A stretch of 64,000 nucleotides of DNA from Streptomyces sp. Y2F8-2 (lineage in GTDB: Bacteria; Actinomycetota; Actinomycetes; Streptomycetales; Streptomycetaceae): the NCBI RefSeq assembly GCF_014905555.1, contig NZ_BNGS01000001.1, positions 992,001 through 1,056,000 of the forward strand, written 5' to 3'. This document shows, one piece after another, positions 7,529 to 17,247 of this stretch. The stretch's first letter is position 1. Each line of letters begins with the position of its first letter. The notes beneath the pieces were generated by a model. That model was not told the DNA's origin. It saw nothing but the letters and a program-made list of their open reading frames with translations, and ran no database searches. The position numbers were made by a program, and so were the translations under genes.

Positions 7529-9496
7529 GTGAGCGGAACGTCCGATGGGCCGGCGCCCGCGGCAGACCTCGTCGGCCCGGCCATCACAGAGAGTTACGAC
7601 ACCACGTCATCCGGTACGTCCCAGCCAGCACCCCTTTCCGACGACCCACCCCTCACCTCCGAAGACCGACTCCTGAACCCGCCCGTCGACGCGCCCCTCA
7701 CGCCGTCCGTCGATGCACCACCCCTCACCCCGGCCGCCGACACGCCACCCTTCACCCCGGCCACCGGGCCCCAACCGGTCTCGTTCGGCGCCGCGTTCAC
7801 CGCCGCGCCGCTCGCCATGGCGGTCGTCGACCGGGAGGGCCTGGTCGTCACCGCCAACGGGACGATGGGCTCACTGCTCGGGACCGGCGCGGAAGCGCTG
7901 GTGGGCAAGGTCGCCGCCGACCTGCTGGACCTGTCCTCGGACGCCCGTACCTGGCACGCCTACCGCGAGGTACTGCGCGGACGCCAGGCCAAGCTTCGCT
8001 GCACGCGCCGCGTCAAACACCCCGACGGACACTCCCTGTGGGTCCAGGTGACCGTCACCCCGCTGCCCGAGGCCGAGAAGGCGGTCCTCCTCTCCGTCGC
8101 CGACATCAGCGCCCGCCGTGAACTCCAGGCCCGGCTGCGGCACTTGCAGATGCACGACCCGGTGACCCGGCTGCCCAACCGGACGCTGTTCTTCGAACGC
8201 CTGTCGGCGGCGCTGGAGGCGGATTCGTACGAGGAGAGCGGCACCGGCCGGATCGGGCTGTGCTACCTGGACCTCGACGGCTTCAAGGCGGTCAACGACA
8301 CCCTCGGCCACCGCGTCGGCGACCGGCTGCTCGCGGCCGTCGCGGAGCGTCTGACCCACTGCGCGGACGAGGCGGGCCACGGGCGGCCCACCACTCCCCT
8401 GGTGGCGCGACTGGGCGGCGACGAGTTCGCGCTCCTTGTCGAGGACTCCACGGGCACCGAGCAACTGGCCGAACTGGCCGAGTCGGTCCTCAAGGCGATC
8501 CAGGAGCCGTTCGACCTGTCCGGGCAGCGGCTGTCGGTGTCGGCGTCCATCGGCGTCGTGGAGCGGCACGCGGCCGGCACGAGCGCGACCGGTCTGATGC
8601 AGGCGGCCGACACGACGTTGTACTGGGCGAAGGCAGACGGCAAGGCCCGCTGGACGCTGTTCGATCCGGAACGCAACGCCCACCGGATGACCCGTCAGGC
8701 GCTGTCCTCGGGGCTGCGGCCGGCCATCGAACGGGGTGAATTCGCTCTGGAGTACCAGCCGTTGGTCGGTATGGAGGACGGACGGGTGCGCGGGGTGGAG
8801 GCGCTGGTGCGCTGGCATCACCCCCAGTTCGGCACCTTGACGCCGAATCGGTTCATCGGACTGGCGGAGGAGGACGGCTCGATCGTCCAGCTCGGGCGCT
8901 GGGCGCTGAAGACGGCCTGCCGGCAGGCGCGCCACTGGCAACTGGAACGCCCGGACGAGCCGCCGCTCTTCGTCAGCGTGAACGTGGCGGTGCGTCAGGT
9001 CTGGGACTCGGACCTGGTGGCGGACGTGGCGGAGACCCTGACGGAGACCGGACTCGCCCCGCATCTGCTCCAGTTGGAGCTGACCGAGTCCGCGGTCATG
9101 GGTTCGGCCGGCCGTCCGCTCCAGGCGCTCCAGGCGCTCAGCGAGATGGGGGTGCGCATCGCGATCGACGACTTCGGCACCGGATACTCCAACCTCGCCT
9201 ACCTCAGCCGGCTGCCGGTGTCCGTGCTGAAGCTGGACGGGTCGTTCGTCCGGGGTTTCCAGTACGAGGGCACGGACGCGCATCCGAACCCGGCCGACGA
9301 GGTCATCGTGGAGGCCATGATCCAGCTCGCCCACCGGCTGGGCCTGACGGTCACCGCGGAGTGCGTGGAAACCTCGGCCCAGGCCACCCGCCTGCGCCGC
9401 ATCGGCTGCGACACCGGGCAGGGGTGGCTGTACTCGCGCCCGGTGCCGCCGGACCGGATCTCGGAACTGGTCGATGGAGAAGGGTGCCGCAAGTGA
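7529..9496 (+). CDS. cdgA: CdgA: PAS-GGDEF-EAL cyclic-di-GMP turnover protein
   Basis: 655 residues from a GTG at 7529 with GGGAG six bases upstream. After a Pro/Thr-rich disordered start (about residues 15-80) come a PAS domain (about 85-195), a GGDEF domain with intact GGDEF at 296-300, and an EAL domain with EAL at 424-426 and DDFGTGYSN near 547. Both catalytic motifs are therefore intact. No RxxD inhibitory site precedes GGDEF at the usual distance. No membrane segment, so it is cytoplasmic and likely senses a signal through PAS. The symbol rests on domain order and neighbourhood with the cslA locus, as for SCO2817. c-di-GMP controls BldD and thus development in Streptomyces. In-frame starts as far back as 7460 are possible. 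Confidence 0.85.
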   Translation: MSGTSDGPAPAADLVGPAITESYDTTSSGTSQPAPLSDDPPLTSEDRLLNPPVDAPLTPSVDAPPLTPAADTPPFTPATGPQPVSFGAAFTAAPLAMAVVDREGLVVTANGTMGSLLGTGAEALVGKVAADLLDLSSDARTWHAYREVLRGRQAKLRCTRRVKHPDGHSLWVQVTVTPLPEAEKAVLLSVADISARRELQARLRHLQMHDPVTRLPNRTLFFERLSAALEADSYEESGTGRIGLCYLDLDGFKAVNDTLGHRVGDRLLAAVAERLTHCADEAGHGRPTTPLVARLGGDEFALLVEDSTGTEQLAELAESVLKAIQEPFDLSGQRLSVSASIGVVERHAAGTSATGLMQAADTTLYWAKADGKARWTLFDPERNAHRMTRQALSSGLRPAIERGEFALEYQPLVGMEDGRVRGVEALVRWHHPQFGTLTPNRFIGLAEEDGSIVQLGRWALKTACRQARHWQLERPDEPPLFVSVNVAVRQVWDSDLVADVAETLTETGLAPHLLQLELTESAVMGSAGRPLQALQALSEMGVRIAIDDFGTGYSNLAYLSRLPVSVLKLDGSFVRGFQYEGTDAHPNPADEVIVEAMIQLAHRLGLTVTAECVETSAQATRLRRIGCDTGQGWLYSRPVPPDRISELVDGEGCRK

Positions 9497-9537
9497 GCCC
9501 GTCCGGCATGTGAGGACGGGGCCGTTCAGGCCGAAGG

Positions 9538-9569
9538 GCCGTCCGGGGGCCGCAGCCCCCAGGGACGGC
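9538..9569. terminator. Stem-loop between cdgA and the convergent LLM gene
   Basis: GCCGTCCGGGGGC (9538-9550), loop CGCA, then GCCCCC and GGGACGGC with one bulged A. No U-run, but it sits between convergent genes and can serve both. Confidence 0.6.
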
Positions 9570-9596
9570 GCGACGGCGCCCCAGGCACCGGGAACG

Positions 9597-10682
<1,086 letters not shown>

Positions 10683-10772
10683 TGCTGTGCCTCCTGCGTG
10701 AGCGTCGCGTCTCTCACTCGCCTAACAGGAGACGGTCTCCGGTTATTCCCGACGCCCCCGGAGATCCCGGCG

Positions 10773-10828
10773 CCGGAGACCACCACCCGGAGACGACCAC
10801 CCGGAGACCACCACTCGGAGACCACCAC
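10773..10828. repeat. Four tandem 14-base repeats, unit CCGGAGACCACCAC
   Basis: Units begin at 10773, 10787, 10801 and 10815 and differ by one base each at most. GGTTAT (10741-10746) and ATAACC (10834-10839) flank the array as an inverted pair. It sits between the LLM and racemase-family genes, in the LLM upstream region. Confidence 0.8.
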
Positions 10829-10886
10829 CCCGGATAACCAGACTCCGAGACCCCGGCCCCGCACAACCCCGCGCCCGACAGTCCCC

Positions 10887-11618
10887 CTACACCTGCACCA
10901 CCGGCTCCCTGGTGAACAGCGTCCCCAGGCTCGGCGCGTTCACCCGGCGGTCCACCAGGCGCAGCGCCTCCCACACCGTGACCTGGTTCGCCGTGAGGAC
11001 GGGTTTGGCCAGGCCCTTCTCCAGGGCCTTGAGGTGCGCGGCCGTGTGGAGGGCGGTGTCCGGGATCAGGACCGCGTCCGCGTCGGCGTGGTCGCCCGCG
11101 CGAGCCAGCGCCAGGACCTCATCGGCGCCCCAGGTGGCCACCTGCGCCGCCGCTCCGGCGTCGGCGCCGTGGACCGCGACCACCTCCGCGCCGGCCGCCC
11201 GCAGGAAGGAGGCGAACTCCTGCGCCACGTCGTCCGGGTACGTCGCCGCGACGGCCAGCCGCCGCGCCCCGATCTCCCGCGCGGCGTGCACGAAGCCGAA
11301 CGCCGTGGACGACGCCGGCATCCCGGCGGTGCGTGCGAGGGTGCGCACCTGCTCGTGGGCGCCCTCCCAGCCGTGCAGGAAGCTGCCGCTGGTGCACGCC
11401 CACACCACCGCCTCGGCGCCCGCGAGCCGCAGCTCCTGAGCACTCGAGGCGAGCCGCTGCGGCGAGCCCATCTCCCGGAGCAGATCGGCGCGGTGCGCGT
11501 CCTCGCCGACGTCGGTGTGCACGAGATCCACCCGGATGTCGCCGGCCAGCAACTGCTCGATGCGCGGATAGTCGTCCTCGGCGAAGTGGCCCGGGTAGAG
11601 GAATCCGAGTGCGGTCAT
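10887..11618 (-). CDS. Asp/Glu racemase superfamily enzyme (maleate isomerase/EutA-like)
   Basis: 243 residues from ATG at 11618. The family marks are the N-terminal LGFLYPG strand, the first catalytic Cys in VVWACTSGSF (C75), and the late PVLTANQVTVWEALRL segment shared with maleate cis-trans isomerase and ectoine-utilisation EutA proteins. The second catalytic Cys, normally in an SCTxxxT context, is replaced: the aligned stretch reads IPDTALHT with Asp near 187. So a one-cysteine mechanism, as in decarboxylase relatives but with the other Cys kept, is likely. It is divergent from the dehydrogenase and ehu genes and may act in catabolism of what EhuBCDA imports. Confidence 0.75.
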   Translation of the reverse strand: MTALGFLYPGHFAEDDYPRIEQLLAGDIRVDLVHTDVGEDAHRADLLREMGSPQRLASSAQELRLAGAEAVVWACTSGSFLHGWEGAHEQVRTLARTAGMPASSTAFGFVHAAREIGARRLAVAATYPDDVAQEFASFLRAAGAEVVAVHGADAGAAAQVATWGADEVLALARAGDHADADAVLIPDTALHTAAHLKALEKGLAKPVLTANQVTVWEALRLVDRRVNAPSLGTLFTREPVVQV

Positions 11619-11850
11619 GCCCAACCTTCCTGTTCGTCCGGCGGTACGGGTCCCCGGTGTGCCGCCGCGTCGAGCAGAGCCTGCCGGTGACCCATGGCGC
11701 GGGTACCCAGGTGAGGCGGAGCCGTCCCCCTCATCACCTGGTCGGTCGTGTTGACGGCACCGTGCCGGGGTGCGACCGTGGTCGATCCGCGCACGTCGGA
11801 CGCCCCGTCGGCCGCTTTCGGCCGCCGCCGAACTCGAGGAACGGTTCCGC

Positions 11851-12810
11851 ATGACGGCTTCCACGCCCGGCCCGACCGTGCTCGTCCTGGACGGGGACCC
11901 GCTCCTCCGGCTCGGCCGGCTCACCGGCCGGGCGCGGATCGAGCACGCGGACGCCGCGACGCTCGCCGCGCGGCTGCCGTACGCGGATGTGCTGCTGGTG
12001 TGGGACGGCGCCTCACGGGCGGTGCGCGACGCCTGGCCGGGCCAGGGGCCGCGCCCGCGTTGGGTGCACATCGCGAGTGCGGGAGTCGATCATGTGCTGT
12101 GTCCGGAACTCGCCGCGTCCGGCACGGTGGTGACGAACGCGCGCGGCGTCTTCGAGCGGCCGGTCGCCGAGTACGTGGCCGCGCTCGTCCTCGCCCTGGC
12201 CAAGGACCTGCCGCGCACCTGGGAGCTGCAACGGGAGCGGGAGTGGCGGCACCGGGAGGCGCTGCGGGTGGCGGGCACGCGCGCGTGCGTGGTCGGTTCC
12301 GGACCGATCGGGCGGACGATCGCCCGTACGCTCAAGGCGCTCGAGGTGACCACGTCGATCGTGGGCCGGGTCCCGCGCACCGGAATCCACGGCCCGGCCG
12401 ACCTGGACCGGCTGATGGCCCGGGCCGACTGGGTGATCGCGGCGGCGCCGCTGACCGAGCAGACGTACGGCATGTTCGACGCCCGCCGCTTCGGCGTCAT
12501 GCAGCCGTCCGCCCGGTTCATCAACGTGGGGCGCGGGCGGCTCGTCGTGGAGGAGGCGCTGGCCGAGGCGCTGAGGAAGCGGTGGATCGCGGGCGCGGCC
12601 CTCGATGTCTTCCGGCAGGAACCGCTCGGCCCGGACAGCCCCTTGTGGCGGGTGCCGGACCTGCTGGTGTCCCCGCACATGAGCGGGGACACGGTCGGCT
12701 GTCAGGACGAGCTCGGGGCGCAGTTCCTGGCGTTGTACGAACGCTGGGCCGCGGGTGAACCGCTGCTGAACGTGGTGGACAAGAATCGGGGATATGTTCC
12801 CGGCCACTGA
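11851..12810 (+). CDS. D-2-hydroxyacid dehydrogenase family protein
   Basis: 319 residues. The NAD-binding half shows VVGSGPIGRTIARTLKALE, a variant of the GxGxxG loop, then APLTEQTYGMFD, INVGRGRLVVEEAL and AALDVFRQEPL, with SPHMSG supplying the catalytic His; Arg is expected in FINVGRGR and Glu in FRQEPL. ATG at 11851 gives normal family length; the frame extends upstream without a better start. It lies 136 bases before ehuB on the same strand and divergent from the racemase-family gene, so it probably oxidises or reduces a 2-keto or 2-hydroxy acid made from the imported compound. Confidence 0.85.
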   Translation: MTASTPGPTVLVLDGDPLLRLGRLTGRARIEHADAATLAARLPYADVLLVWDGASRAVRDAWPGQGPRPRWVHIASAGVDHVLCPELAASGTVVTNARGVFERPVAEYVAALVLALAKDLPRTWELQREREWRHREALRVAGTRACVVGSGPIGRTIARTLKALEVTTSIVGRVPRTGIHGPADLDRLMARADWVIAAAPLTEQTYGMFDARRFGVMQPSARFINVGRGRLVVEEALAEALRKRWIAGAALDVFRQEPLGPDSPLWRVPDLLVSPHMSGDTVGCQDELGAQFLALYERWAAGEPLLNVVDKNRGYVPGH

Positions 12811-12946
12811 GCCGCCTTCCGGCCGCCGTCGCCGCTGGTCAGCGCCCCGGCCAAGCGAAACGGCGGCCTCCGGTTCGGGCCGCCGAGGACGATCGGGGCC
12901 GGAACTGGCCTGAATACATCGCACGGTCCCGGGTAGCTGCGCGCCC

Positions 12947-13864
12947 ATGGCTCCCCCACGGACGAATGCACGGACGTACGACCCGGGGCGACCCGGAACC
13001 ACCCGCCGGTCGCTGCTCGCCGGTGTCGCCGCGTTCGGCGCACTGGGCGCGGCCGGCTGCAGCCGTGTCGCGGCGGCGTCGAGCACGCCCGGCGGCGACC
13101 TGCTCAGCCGGCTCAGGACCCAGGGCGTCGTCCGCCTCGGCATCGCCGGCGAGATCCCCTTCGGCTACATCGACAAGAACGGCCGTCTCACCGGCGAGGC
13201 CCCCGAGCTGGCGAGGGTCGTCTTCAAACGGCTCGGCGTCGACCGGGTGCAGCCCGTGCCGACCGAGTTCGGCTCACTGATCCCCGGTCTGAACTCCCAG
13301 CAGTTCGACGTGGTCGCCGCTGGCATGTACGTCACGCCGGAACGCTGTCAGCAGGTCATCTTCGCCGACCCCGACTACCAGGTGCTCGACGCGTTCGTCG
13401 TGCGCAAGGGCAATCCCAAGGGTCTGCACGACTACAGGGACGTCGTCGCGAAGAAGGCGAAACTGGCCACCGGCACCGGAAACGCGCAGATCCAGCACGC
13501 CGTCGAGGCCGGTTACAAGGAGAGCGAGCTGCTGCTCGTCACCGACCAGGTCGCCGGGCTCAACGCCGTGGAGGCCGGTCGCGTCGACGCGTTCGCAGGG
13601 ACCGCGCTGACGGTCCGTGAGGTCGTCAAGAAGTCGAGCAAGGCCGAGGCGACCCAGCCCTTCGCAGCCCTGGTGAAGGGAAAACCGCACGTCGACGGCG
13701 GTGGCTTCGCGTTCCGGCCCACCGAGACCCGACTGCGGGACGCCTTCAACGCCGAGTTGAGGAAGATGAAGGCGAGCGGCGAACTCTTCCGGATCCTGCG
13801 CCCGTTCGGCTTCACCAAGGCCGAGATGACCGACATGACCGCGAAGGAGCTCTGCCGCGGATGA
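12947..13864 (+). CDS. ehuB: EhuB: ectoine/hydroxyectoine ABC transporter substrate-binding lipoprotein
   Basis: 305 residues. The N-terminus has twin arginines (TTRRSLLAGVAAFG) and a lipobox ending GAAGC, so the protein is a lipid-anchored extracytoplasmic binding protein, possibly exported by Tat. The family-3 binding fold matches EhuB: EIPFGYIDKNGRLTGEAPE, TEFGSLIPGLNSQQFDVVAAGMYVTPERC, and AGRVDAFAGTALTV. First of four overlapping genes ehuBCDA. Substrate assignment rests on these EhuB-like segments; other compatible-solute or amino acid substrates are possible, since the usual eutBCDE enzymes are missing from the window. Confidence 0.82.
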   Translation: MAPPRTNARTYDPGRPGTTRRSLLAGVAAFGALGAAGCSRVAAASSTPGGDLLSRLRTQGVVRLGIAGEIPFGYIDKNGRLTGEAPELARVVFKRLGVDRVQPVPTEFGSLIPGLNSQQFDVVAAGMYVTPERCQQVIFADPDYQVLDAFVVRKGNPKGLHDYRDVVAKKAKLATGTGNAQIQHAVEAGYKESELLLVTDQVAGLNAVEAGRVDAFAGTALTVREVVKKSSKAEATQPFAALVKGKPHVDGGGFAFRPTETRLRDAFNAELRKMKASGELFRILRPFGFTKAEMTDMTAKELCRG

Positions 13865-14565
13865 CCTCGGGACTGTGGGAACTCGTACTGAAGGGCGTCT
13901 GGACCACGATCCAGCTGCTGGTGCTCGGCGCCCTGCTCGCGACGGCCGTCTCCTTCGCCGTCGGCATCGCGCGCACCCATCGCAGACGGATCGTCCGCTT
14001 CCTCGCCGGCCTCTACACCGAGGTGTTCCGCGGCACCTCCGCCCTGATCATGATCTTCTGGGTGTTCTTCGTGCTGCCGCTCGCCTTCGGCTGGCAGCTG
14101 GTGCCGATGTGGGCGGGCACCCTCGCGTTGGGTCTGACGTACGGGGCGTACGGGGCGGAGATCGTGCGCGGCGCCCTGAACTCCGTGGACCCGGCGCAGC
14201 GTGAGGGCGGGATCGCGCTGAGCTTCACCCCGTGGCAGCGGATGCGGAAGATCCTGCTGCCGCAGGCGGTGCCCGAGATGATCCCGCCGTTCTCGAACCT
14301 GCTGGTCGAACTGCTCAAGGGCACCGCACTGGTGTCGATCATGGGCATGGACGACCTGGCGTTCAGCGGCAACCTGGTGCGGCTCGCACTTCAGGAGAGC
14401 GCGCAGATCTACGCCTACGTCCTGCTCATCTACTTCGTGATCGCCTTCCTGCTCACCCGGCTGATGCGGGGCCTCGAGCGCCGTCTGAAGGCCGGCCTCG
14501 GCAAGGCGTCGCGGCCCCGGCCCCGGGTCGCCGTGCGGCAGCCGGTCGGAGGTGGTGTCCGATGA
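13861..14565 (+). CDS. ehuC: EhuC: ABC transporter permease
   Basis: 234 residues with an ATGA overlap onto ehuB. A polar amino acid-type permease with about five membrane helices and the cytoplasmic coupling loop GAYGAEIVRGALNSVDPAQREGG (EAA-type motif) near residue 100. The C-terminal ~25 residues are a basic cytoplasmic tail. It forms a heterodimer channel with EhuD. Confidence 0.85.
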   Translation: MTSGLWELVLKGVWTTIQLLVLGALLATAVSFAVGIARTHRRRIVRFLAGLYTEVFRGTSALIMIFWVFFVLPLAFGWQLVPMWAGTLALGLTYGAYGAEIVRGALNSVDPAQREGGIALSFTPWQRMRKILLPQAVPEMIPPFSNLLVELLKGTALVSIMGMDDLAFSGNLVRLALQESAQIYAYVLLIYFVIAFLLTRLMRGLERRLKAGLGKASRPRPRVAVRQPVGGGVR

Positions 14566-15212
14566 CCTGGGACTGGGGCGCCGTCCGCGCCTTCATGCCG
14601 CACTTCTTCGACGGTCTGCTCGTCACCCTGGAAGCGCTGGCCCTCGGCTCGCTGATCTCGTTCGCGGTCGGTCTGGTGTGGGCGCTGCTGATGCGCACAC
14701 CGACCCGGTGGGTGCGCTGGCCGGTGGGCGTCGTGACGGAGTTCATCCGCGACACCCCGCTGCTGGTGCAGCTGTTCTTCCTCTTCTACGTGCTGCCCGA
14801 GTGGGGTCTGACCTTCTCGGCGCTGACCACCGGTGTCGTGGCGATCGGCCTGCACTACTCGACGTACACCATGCAGGTCTACCGGGCCGGTATCGACGCC
14901 GTGCCCGCCGGCCAGTGGGAGGCGGCCACCGCGCTGAGCCTGCCGACGCGGCGCACCTGGACGGCGGTGATCCTGCCGCAGGCGATCCGCCGGGTCGTGC
15001 CGGCGCTCGGCAACTACGTGATCGCGATGCTGAAGGACACGCCGATGCTGATGGCGATCACCGTCCTCGACATGCTCGGCCAGGCGCGGCTCTTCTCCCA
15101 GCAGCACTTCCAGTTCACCGAGCCGCTCACCGTGATCGGTGTGGCCTTCGTCCTGATCTCCTACCCCGCCTCCCTCCTCCTGCGAGCACTGGAGCGACGC
15201 CTTGTCCGCTGA
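14562..15212 (+). CDS. ehuD: EhuD: ABC transporter permease
   Basis: 216 residues; ATG at 14562 overlaps the ehuC stop by four bases. Same fold as EhuC, with the coupling loop YRAGIDAVPAGQWEAATALSL and about five membrane helices. Second half of the membrane channel of the ectoine-type importer. Confidence 0.85.
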   Translation: MTWDWGAVRAFMPHFFDGLLVTLEALALGSLISFAVGLVWALLMRTPTRWVRWPVGVVTEFIRDTPLLVQLFFLFYVLPEWGLTFSALTTGVVAIGLHYSTYTMQVYRAGIDAVPAGQWEAATALSLPTRRTWTAVILPQAIRRVVPALGNYVIAMLKDTPMLMAITVLDMLGQARLFSQQHFQFTEPLTVIGVAFVLISYPASLLLRALERRLVR

Positions 15213-15999
15213 CACCCCCCTGATGAAGCAACCCGACGCCCATGCCGACCCGCAGGCGGCCTCCGGCGAGCTGATCCGCCTGGAGAAGGTCACCAAACGG
15301 TTTGGTGACCACACGGTTCTCGACCGGCTCGACTTCTCCGTCGACGCGGGCCGGCACGTGACGCTGATCGGCCCGTCCGGCTCCGGGAAGACCACGATCC
15401 TGCGGCTGCTGATGACCTTGACCAAGCCCGACGAGGGCACGATCACGGTCGGCGGACAGCGCCTGTACCCGGCGCCCGAGAAACAGGTCCGGGAGATCCG
15501 CAAGAACATAGGGATGGTCTTCCAGCAGTTCAATCTGTTCCCGAACATGAAGGTGCTGCGGAACATCACCGAGGCCCCGGTGACCGTGCTCGGCCTGTCG
15601 AAGGACGAGGCGGAGGAGCGGGCACGCGAGCTGCTCGACCTGGTCGGGCTGAGCGAACACCTCGACAAGTACCCGAGCCAGCTCTCCGGCGGCCAGCAGC
15701 AGCGCGTGGCGATCGCCCGCGCCCTCGCGATGCGCCCGCAGGTGCTGCTGCTGGACGAGGTGACGTCCGCGCTGGACCCGGAGCTGGTCGCCGGGGTCCT
15801 CGACGTGCTCCGTGACATCGCTCGCAGCACGGACATCACGATGCTCTGCGTGACCCACGAGATGAGCTTCGCTCGGGACATCTCCGACCGGGTGCTGATG
15901 TTTGATTCCGGCCACGTCATCGAGGCCGCTCCCCCGGACAAGATCTTCAGCGAGCCCGAGCACACACGCACGCGGGAATTCCTCAGCGCAGTGCTGTGA
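15202..15999 (+). CDS. ehuA: EhuA: ABC transporter ATP-binding protein
   Basis: 265 residues from a TTG at 15202, preferred because GGAG lies six bases upstream and the start overlaps the ehuD stop; ATG at 15223 has no ribosome site. Walker A is GPSGSGKTT, signature LSGGQQQR, Walker B LLLDEVTSALDPE, and the switch His is in CVTHEMSFA. Energises import through EhuCD. Confidence 0.88.
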   Translation: MSADTPLMKQPDAHADPQAASGELIRLEKVTKRFGDHTVLDRLDFSVDAGRHVTLIGPSGSGKTTILRLLMTLTKPDEGTITVGGQRLYPAPEKQVREIRKNIGMVFQQFNLFPNMKVLRNITEAPVTVLGLSKDEAEERARELLDLVGLSEHLDKYPSQLSGGQQQRVAIARALAMRPQVLLLDEVTSALDPELVAGVLDVLRDIARSTDITMLCVTHEMSFARDISDRVLMFDSGHVIEAAPPDKIFSEPEHTRTREFLSAVL

Positions 16000-16203
16000 C
16001 TACAGGAAGTGAAGGCGGCGGCCCTCTCCAGGTCCTGGCGCACGGGACATGACCTCGGCATATGCCAGAGTGGCGCGTTCCTGCTGAGCGGGCCGAAGCC
16101 GCCGCAAAGTTCCGCAACACCCGCTCCCCGATGCGCGTTTGAGCCGTATCGTGGAGGCAGCCCAGCTGTCCCGAGGATGGCCCAAAAAGCGCAGGGGGAG
16201 ACC

Positions 16204-16962
16204 GTGGCGCTGACCCATGAGCCGACCGCCCCGTACCACTCGGCCCAGGACGCCCTGCGTGTCCTCGAGAGCGTGGCGCGGCACTCCACCGGCGTCACCG
16301 ACGCCGAGCTGGCCCGCCACACGGGTCTCGGCACCCAGCGGCTGACCTCGCTCCTGCGGATGCTGCGCCGGGAGGGGTACGTCGAGCAGACGATCGACGG
16401 CGCGTACGTCACCGGGGCCGCCCTCAGCCGGCTCGGCTCCACCCAGGGCCATGAGCAGGCGCTGCGCGAGCAGCTCCAGCGCACACTGGACCGGCTGCGC
16501 GACTCGGTGGGTGCCGCCGTCTACATCAGCCGCTACATCGACGGCGAGGTACGGGTCACCCAGTGCGCCGCGAGCGCGCTGGCGCCCGCGGTGCACGAGT
16601 GGGTGGACTTCCGCTCCGCGGCGCACGCCAGCGCGGTCGGCAAGAGCCTTCTCGGCCAGCTCGACGTGAACGGCCGCCGGGACCACCTCGCCCGGTACAA
16701 GATGGCCCGGCTGACCTCGCGGACGATCACCAGCGAGAAGGTCCTGCTCTCCCGCCTGGACGCCCACCCGCCGACGGTGCCGGTGCTCGACCTGCAGGAA
16801 TACGCGGTGGGCACCGTCTGCGCGGCCGTCCCGATCACCGCGGGCTCCTCGGTCGGCTGCCTGGCCCTGTCGCTGCCGGTCCAGCACGCCCACCGGCTGC
16901 GGCAGGCGGCGGAACGGCTGAACAGGAGCGCGGCCCCGGTGGTCCTGTCCCTCACGATCTGA
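16204..16962 (+). CDS. IclR-family transcriptional regulator
   Basis: 252 residues. N-terminal winged helix (about 10-65: ALRVLESVARHSTGVTDAELARHTGL...LLRMLRREGYVEQ) and C-terminal IclR effector domain with DFRSAAHASAVGKSLLG and the AVPITAGSSVGCLALSL strand pair. GTG at 16204 with a GGGGGAG ribosome site gives the standard length; an ATG at 16177 lacks one. It follows ehuA on the same strand and most likely controls the ehu genes in response to a catabolite. Confidence 0.82.
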   Translation: MALTHEPTAPYHSAQDALRVLESVARHSTGVTDAELARHTGLGTQRLTSLLRMLRREGYVEQTIDGAYVTGAALSRLGSTQGHEQALREQLQRTLDRLRDSVGAAVYISRYIDGEVRVTQCAASALAPAVHEWVDFRSAAHASAVGKSLLGQLDVNGRRDHLARYKMARLTSRTITSEKVLLSRLDAHPPTVPVLDLQEYAVGTVCAAVPITAGSSVGCLALSLPVQHAHRLRQAAERLNRSAAPVVLSLTI

Positions 16963-16977
16963 GCGATCCGGGATCGC

Positions 16978-17007
16978 CCACGGGGGTGGTCACGAGCACC
17001 CCCGTGG
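16978..17007. terminator. Hairpin after the IclR gene
   Basis: 11-base perfect stem CCACGGGGGTG / CACCCCCGTGG with an 8-base loop. It ends the ehu-IclR region and lies 54 bases before tRNA-Lys copy 2. Confidence 0.7.
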
Positions 17008-17061
17008 ACCAGGTAGTATTTCTTTTGTCGCCGGGAGCGAAAGCCGAAAGCGACGGAGTCT

Positions 17062-17138
17062 GCGCCGCTAGCTCAGTTGGTTAGAGCAGCTGACTCTTAA
17101 TCAGCGGGTCCGGGGTTCGAGTCCCTGGCGGCGCACCA
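17062..17138 (+). tRNA. tRNA-Lys(CTT), copy 2, with encoded CCA
   Basis: Body 17062-17135 is identical to the other two copies, but here the discriminator A is followed by CCA (17136-17138). A TAGTAT box lies about 40 bases upstream as a probable -10, or the transcript has a short leader. The flanks share nothing with copies 1 and 3. Confidence 0.97.
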
Positions 17139-17140
17139 TG

Positions 17141-17173
17141 AGGGGCTCCTCGCGAAAGCGAGGAGCCCCTTTT
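17141..17173 (+). terminator. Intrinsic terminator of tRNA-Lys copy 2
   Basis: 12-base perfect stem GGGGCTCCTCGC (17142-17153) / GCGAGGAGCCCC (17158-17169), GAAA loop, then TTTT. Confidence 0.92.
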
Positions 17174-17247
17174 GCGCTGGCCCGGTGTGTGAAGGCCACG
17201 GGGCCCCGGCGGTCCCAGGCGGCCGCGTCATCGCGCCGACCGGACCG

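Noticed and set aside
14430..16484. 684-codon antisense frame over ehuD-ehuA
   Set aside because: Ser/Arg-rich shadow; the plus-strand genes carry ABC motifs.
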